This document shows, in pieces, positions 38,231 through 40,804 of a stretch of 40,804 bases of DNA (its first letter is position 1; each line of letters begins with the position of its first letter). A program made the position numbers and the translations under genes. The notes beneath the pieces were generated by a model. It saw nothing but the letters and a program-made list of their open reading frames with translations. It searched no databases and was not told the DNA's origin. The DNA is from Candidatus Acetothermia bacterium (lineage in GTDB: Bacteria > Bipolaricaulota > Bipolaricaulia > Bipolaricaulales > Bipolaricaulaceae): NCBI GenBank assembly GCA_003566155.1, contig PXEP01000100.1, positions 1 to 40,804 on the forward strand. The letters are read 5' to 3'.

Positions 38231-38287
38231 GTGATGGGTTTTGCAGTACAACGCGCGTCGTGGTTCGCCACCGGAGCAGATCAGCTG

Positions 38288-38293
38288 TACAAT
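38288..38293 (+). promoter_or_regulatory. -10 box TACAAT, 9 nt before ATG 38303
   Basis: CAGCTGTACAATCTCGGTGACATGCGCC. Confidence 0.4.
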
Positions 38294-38302
38294 CTCGGTG
38301 AC

Positions 38303-39046
38303 ATGCGCCTGCTACATGTGGCGATTGCCCTCGTGATATCGGTGGGGTCACCCCACGTAGCGCGGACGGCTGATGAGACGCTCCCTTCGTTCAAAACAGG
38401 CTTGCAGCTGGCCGAGCTAACCTTGGCTGTGGGCAAAGCAACCTCGCTGCCTGAGGTGTACGCTGCGCTTGGCAGCCAGGTGCTGCGGACCTACTACCCG
38501 GATGACCTGGCCGAAGACCTGTCCGGGGGAGGAGAGGTGGCGCGTCGGTGGCTCCAGGAAACGCCGGAAGGTGCTTCGTGGGTGGAACGGCTGTTCGATG
38601 TCCGGGCGGCGCTCGAGAAGGCGGAACAGCTGCTCGGCGACCTCCCTCAGCAGAGGTTATCTTCGCTTTCCGAACAGAATCTCGCCCCAACCATGGAATC
38701 TCTGCGCACAGTACGGAAGACCGTTGAATCGTTGGACGAGGCACTGCACGAGAAACTCCTCACCGACGCGGTCCGCTGGGAGTTCCAGATCGCGTTTCTA
38801 TCTCGCTCGCTTGCCGACGAACTCCCGTTTCCCCTTTCCATAACCGAGGAGGAGATTCGTTTCTTGGCTGAGACCATCCCTTCGGACCTTCCTGAGAACG
38901 CCCGCCAGAGCGTGGAAGAGTTATTGGATTTGCTCCCTGTGCAAGCCGGACGGGGAGCGGTGCAGTGGACAAACCCCGAACAACGAGAACACGCAGCACA
39001 GCTAGCCCGTTCCATACTCATGACGCTGGAGTCGGAATACGAATGA
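38303..39046 (+). CDS. Secreted alpha-helical protein of unknown function
   Basis: Signal peptide MRLLHVAIALVISVGSPHVARTA; helical remainder; no recognised family. Confidence 0.75.
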   Translation: MRLLHVAIALVISVGSPHVARTADETLPSFKTGLQLAELTLAVGKATSLPEVYAALGSQVLRTYYPDDLAEDLSGGGEVARRWLQETPEGASWVERLFDVRAALEKAEQLLGDLPQQRLSSLSEQNLAPTMESLRTVRKTVESLDEALHEKLLTDAVRWEFQIAFLSRSLADELPFPLSITEEEIRFLAETIPSDLPENARQSVEELLDLLPVQAGRGAVQWTNPEQREHAAQLARSILMTLESEYE

Positions 39047-39047
39047 A

Positions 39048-39081
39048 ACCGGCCGCGGGGGGTATCCCCCCCTCGGCCGGT
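39048..39081. terminator. Strong hairpin, probably bidirectional terminator
   Basis: ACCGGCCGCGGGGGGTATCCCCCCCTCGGCCGGT between convergent units; short T-run (TTTCATT) only on the minus strand. Confidence 0.6.
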
Positions 39082-39097
39082 CCCCCGGAGGTTGTTC

Positions 39098-39230
39098 GCA
39101 CGCTCAGCCGATTCGAACGGCAGCCTTAAGGACCGGGGCCTCAGTGCTTACCTCCCATCGCCAACAGGCCGAGGAGCCCCGGTCCCGGGGCAGGAAACCC
39201 CTCACGGCCAGCACCACGCCTTGAGCGCGC
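39098..39230 (-). ncRNA. Candidate structured RNA with tRNA-like closing helix, T-arm-like hairpin and 56-nt hairpin insertion
   Basis: Minus strand GCGCGCTC...GAGCGTGC 8-bp closing helix (one G-U); CCG-TTCGAAT-CGG; perfect 10-bp GGACCGGGGC/GCCCCGGTCC stem (39130-39185); TAAGAT -10-like box just upstream at 39234-39239. Confidence 0.35.
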
Positions 39231-39348
39231 GCCATCTTATGCCAACCAATGGATACCCCCGACGCAGTCGCTCGTCCAAGGAAGGGGAGCACCGCGGCGG
39301 GGGAACTAGGGGACCCGCAGAGGGAACAGCTGGCCTGCTGCCCAGCCG

Positions 39349-39783
39349 TCAGTCGGGCAACCGGGCAATCCGCCAATACTCCAAGACGGTAGACAGCAAC
39401 CGACTAAACTGCTCAGGACCCGTGGGTTTGTTCAAGAAACCGGCCGCACCCGAGTCGTATGCCCGGACCATCTCTTCCTCATCGGTAGAAACAGTCAGGA
39501 CCACCACAGGGATTTTCCGCAGTCGGTTGTCCTGTTTGATCTGCTCCAGAACTTCCATCCCGTTCAGCTTCGGGAGTCTCAAATCCAGAAGGATCAGGTT
39601 GGGCCGGGGGGCATCCGCATACGCTCCTCTTCGGAACAGAAAATCCAGGGCCTGCGCCCCGTCGGGTGCCCGGTGAAGCTCCGTACGAGCACTCATCCCC
39701 TCTTGCGACTTCTCCGCCGCGCGGATGGAGCGCTCGATGAGCTCGTAATCCTGATCCTCATCCTCCACTACCAGGATCACCAT
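39349..39783 (-). CDS. Single-domain response regulator (Rcp1-like)
   Basis: VILVVEDEDQDYELIERSI, PNLILLDLRLPKLNGMEVLEQIK, VVVLTVSTDEEEMVRAYDSGAAGFLNKP. Confidence 0.92.
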   Translation of the reverse strand: MVILVVEDEDQDYELIERSIRAAEKSQEGMSARTELHRAPDGAQALDFLFRRGAYADAPRPNLILLDLRLPKLNGMEVLEQIKQDNRLRKIPVVVLTVSTDEEEMVRAYDSGAAGFLNKPTGPEQFSRLLSTVLEYWRIARLPD

Positions 39784-39790
39784 GCGGTGT

Positions 39791-40804
39791 TCAATGGACA
39801 CGTTCCACCTCTTTTTCCGCTGGCACCTTAGGCAAAGTGAACTTGAATGCTGTTCCTTTGCCCAACTCGGATTCCGCCCAGATTCTGCCGCCATGCTCCT
39901 TGACAATGCGGCGGCAGAATGCCAGGCCAGCCCCGGTGCCTTCCTTGCTTGCGTCCAGGCGTTCGAATATGGCGAAAATCTTCTCCAAATACTGGCTCTC
40001 GATGCCAGGTCCGTTGTCCTGGACGGTGAACTCGTAAGTGCCGTCCCCCCGGTCGGCCCACGAGATCTCCACCACAGGCAGCGCCTTGTCGTTAAACTTT
40101 ACCGCGTTCACCAACAGGTTGGCGAACAACTCGGCGATGCGTGTGGGCACCCCCCATACCCGTGGGAGCTGCCCGGAAACCCTCACGTTGACCGCCTCAA
40201 GATCAGCGGCCAAATCCTCGATAGTATTGTTCAACACACGATCCAAGTCCACACGGTCGAACGCTCCCTTGTCCACCCTGATGGCTGAGAAATGCGTGAG
40301 ATCATCGATGAGCTTCTGCATGCGCTCGAACCGCCTCTTCATCCTCACCAGCTCACTACGCACATCATCCGGAAGCTGCCCATTATACTCGTTCAGCATC
40401 ATGTCCAGATGCCACATCGCTCCCACGGCGGGTTTACGCACTTCATGGGAGACGGCGGAGTTGAACTCCTTGAGCTTCTGGTTCGTCTCCTCCAGCTGCC
40501 CCTTTTGCTCCTCCAGCTCCTGCTGCAGCTTTTTAAGACGCGTGATGTCAGTGTAATACTCGATCCGTCCCCCACCCTCCCGTTGTCCGGCGGCCGGTTC
40601 GATGGGGATCGACCGGAACATAAGAATCCTCGACTGCCGCCCCGGCCCCAGTCGGACCCGACACTCTTGCCCGTCCATGGCGGCCCCGCGTTGGTAGGCA
40701 TCGCGCACCAGATTGGCAAACTCATCACCATTTTCCAGCACGTGGGCCACGTGGTCCAACACCCGGATGGCTTTCATCCCCACAAGGTCGTCCCGGGCCA
40801 CCCC
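39791..40804 (-). CDS. PAS-domain sensor histidine kinase, 5' end outside the window
   Basis: FNSAVSHEVRKPAVGAMWHLDMML H-box; NAVKFNDK N-box; VQDNGPGIESQYLEKIFAIFERL; GTGAGLAFCRRIVKEHGGRIWAES. Confidence 0.9.
   Translation of the reverse strand, partial: GVARDDLVGMKAIRVLDHVAHVLENGDEFANLVRDAYQRGAAMDGQECRVRLGPGRQSRILMFRSIPIEPAAGQREGGGRIEYYTDITRLKKLQQELEEQKGQLEETNQKLKEFNSAVSHEVRKPAVGAMWHLDMMLNEYNGQLPDDVRSELVRMKRRFERMQKLIDDLTHFSAIRVDKGAFDRVDLDRVLNNTIEDLAADLEAVNVRVSGQLPRVWGVPTRIAELFANLLVNAVKFNDKALPVVEISWADRGDGTYEFTVQDNGPGIESQYLEKIFAIFERLDASKEGTGAGLAFCRRIVKEHGGRIWAESELGKGTAFKFTLPKVPAEKEVERVH

Noticed and set aside
39047-39348. RNase P RNA, tmRNA, SRP RNA or 6S RNA in the convergent gap
   Set aside because: No GAGGAAAGUCC/ACAGAA pair, no tag-peptide ORF, no GGAAGG..AGCAGCC loop; kept only as an unclassified structured RNA candidate.

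Overview
Bacterial chromosomal window (high GC, mostly housekeeping genes), with coding assigned from the supplied ORF translations and family motifs recognised by eye; no database search was run. Main blocks: (i) left edge, two arrays of ~100-bp units built from paired inverted GTAG-hairpins (REP/REPIN-like) flanking a cupin gene and abutting a truncated DUF952 gene; (ii) minus strand tsaE, pheT, an M1-type peptidase and a CNNM/CorC-type CBS protein; (iii) plus strand accB-accC, ffh-rpsP-khpA-like-trmD-SPOUT methyltransferase-rplS-lepB (lepB carries an apparent internal PDZ domain), then a nitroreductase; (iv) a near-continuous 12-gene minus-strand run pdxS-pdxT-gap-comF-MBL-dnaG-rpoD-miaA-nnr-tatD-trkA-trkH; (v) a decayed accessory island (frameshifted DUF3800, PKD lipoprotein relic, tyrosine-recombinase relic) next to tRNA-Thr(CGT); (vi) rqcH, site-2-protease-like, tig, clpP, then a composite repeat patch and deoA/pdp; (vii) a three-gene secreted operon that may be a chaperone/usher-like surface system, an unknown secreted protein, a tRNA-like structured intergenic segment, and a response regulator/histidine kinase pair cut by the window edge. 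Strongest leads: the REPIN-like arrays with internal compensatory changes, the REP-supplied stop codon of DUF952, the PDZ-in-signal-peptidase architecture, the secreted three-gene operon, the tRNA-like intergenic RNA candidate, and a pattern of -10 boxes placed for leaderless transcription.
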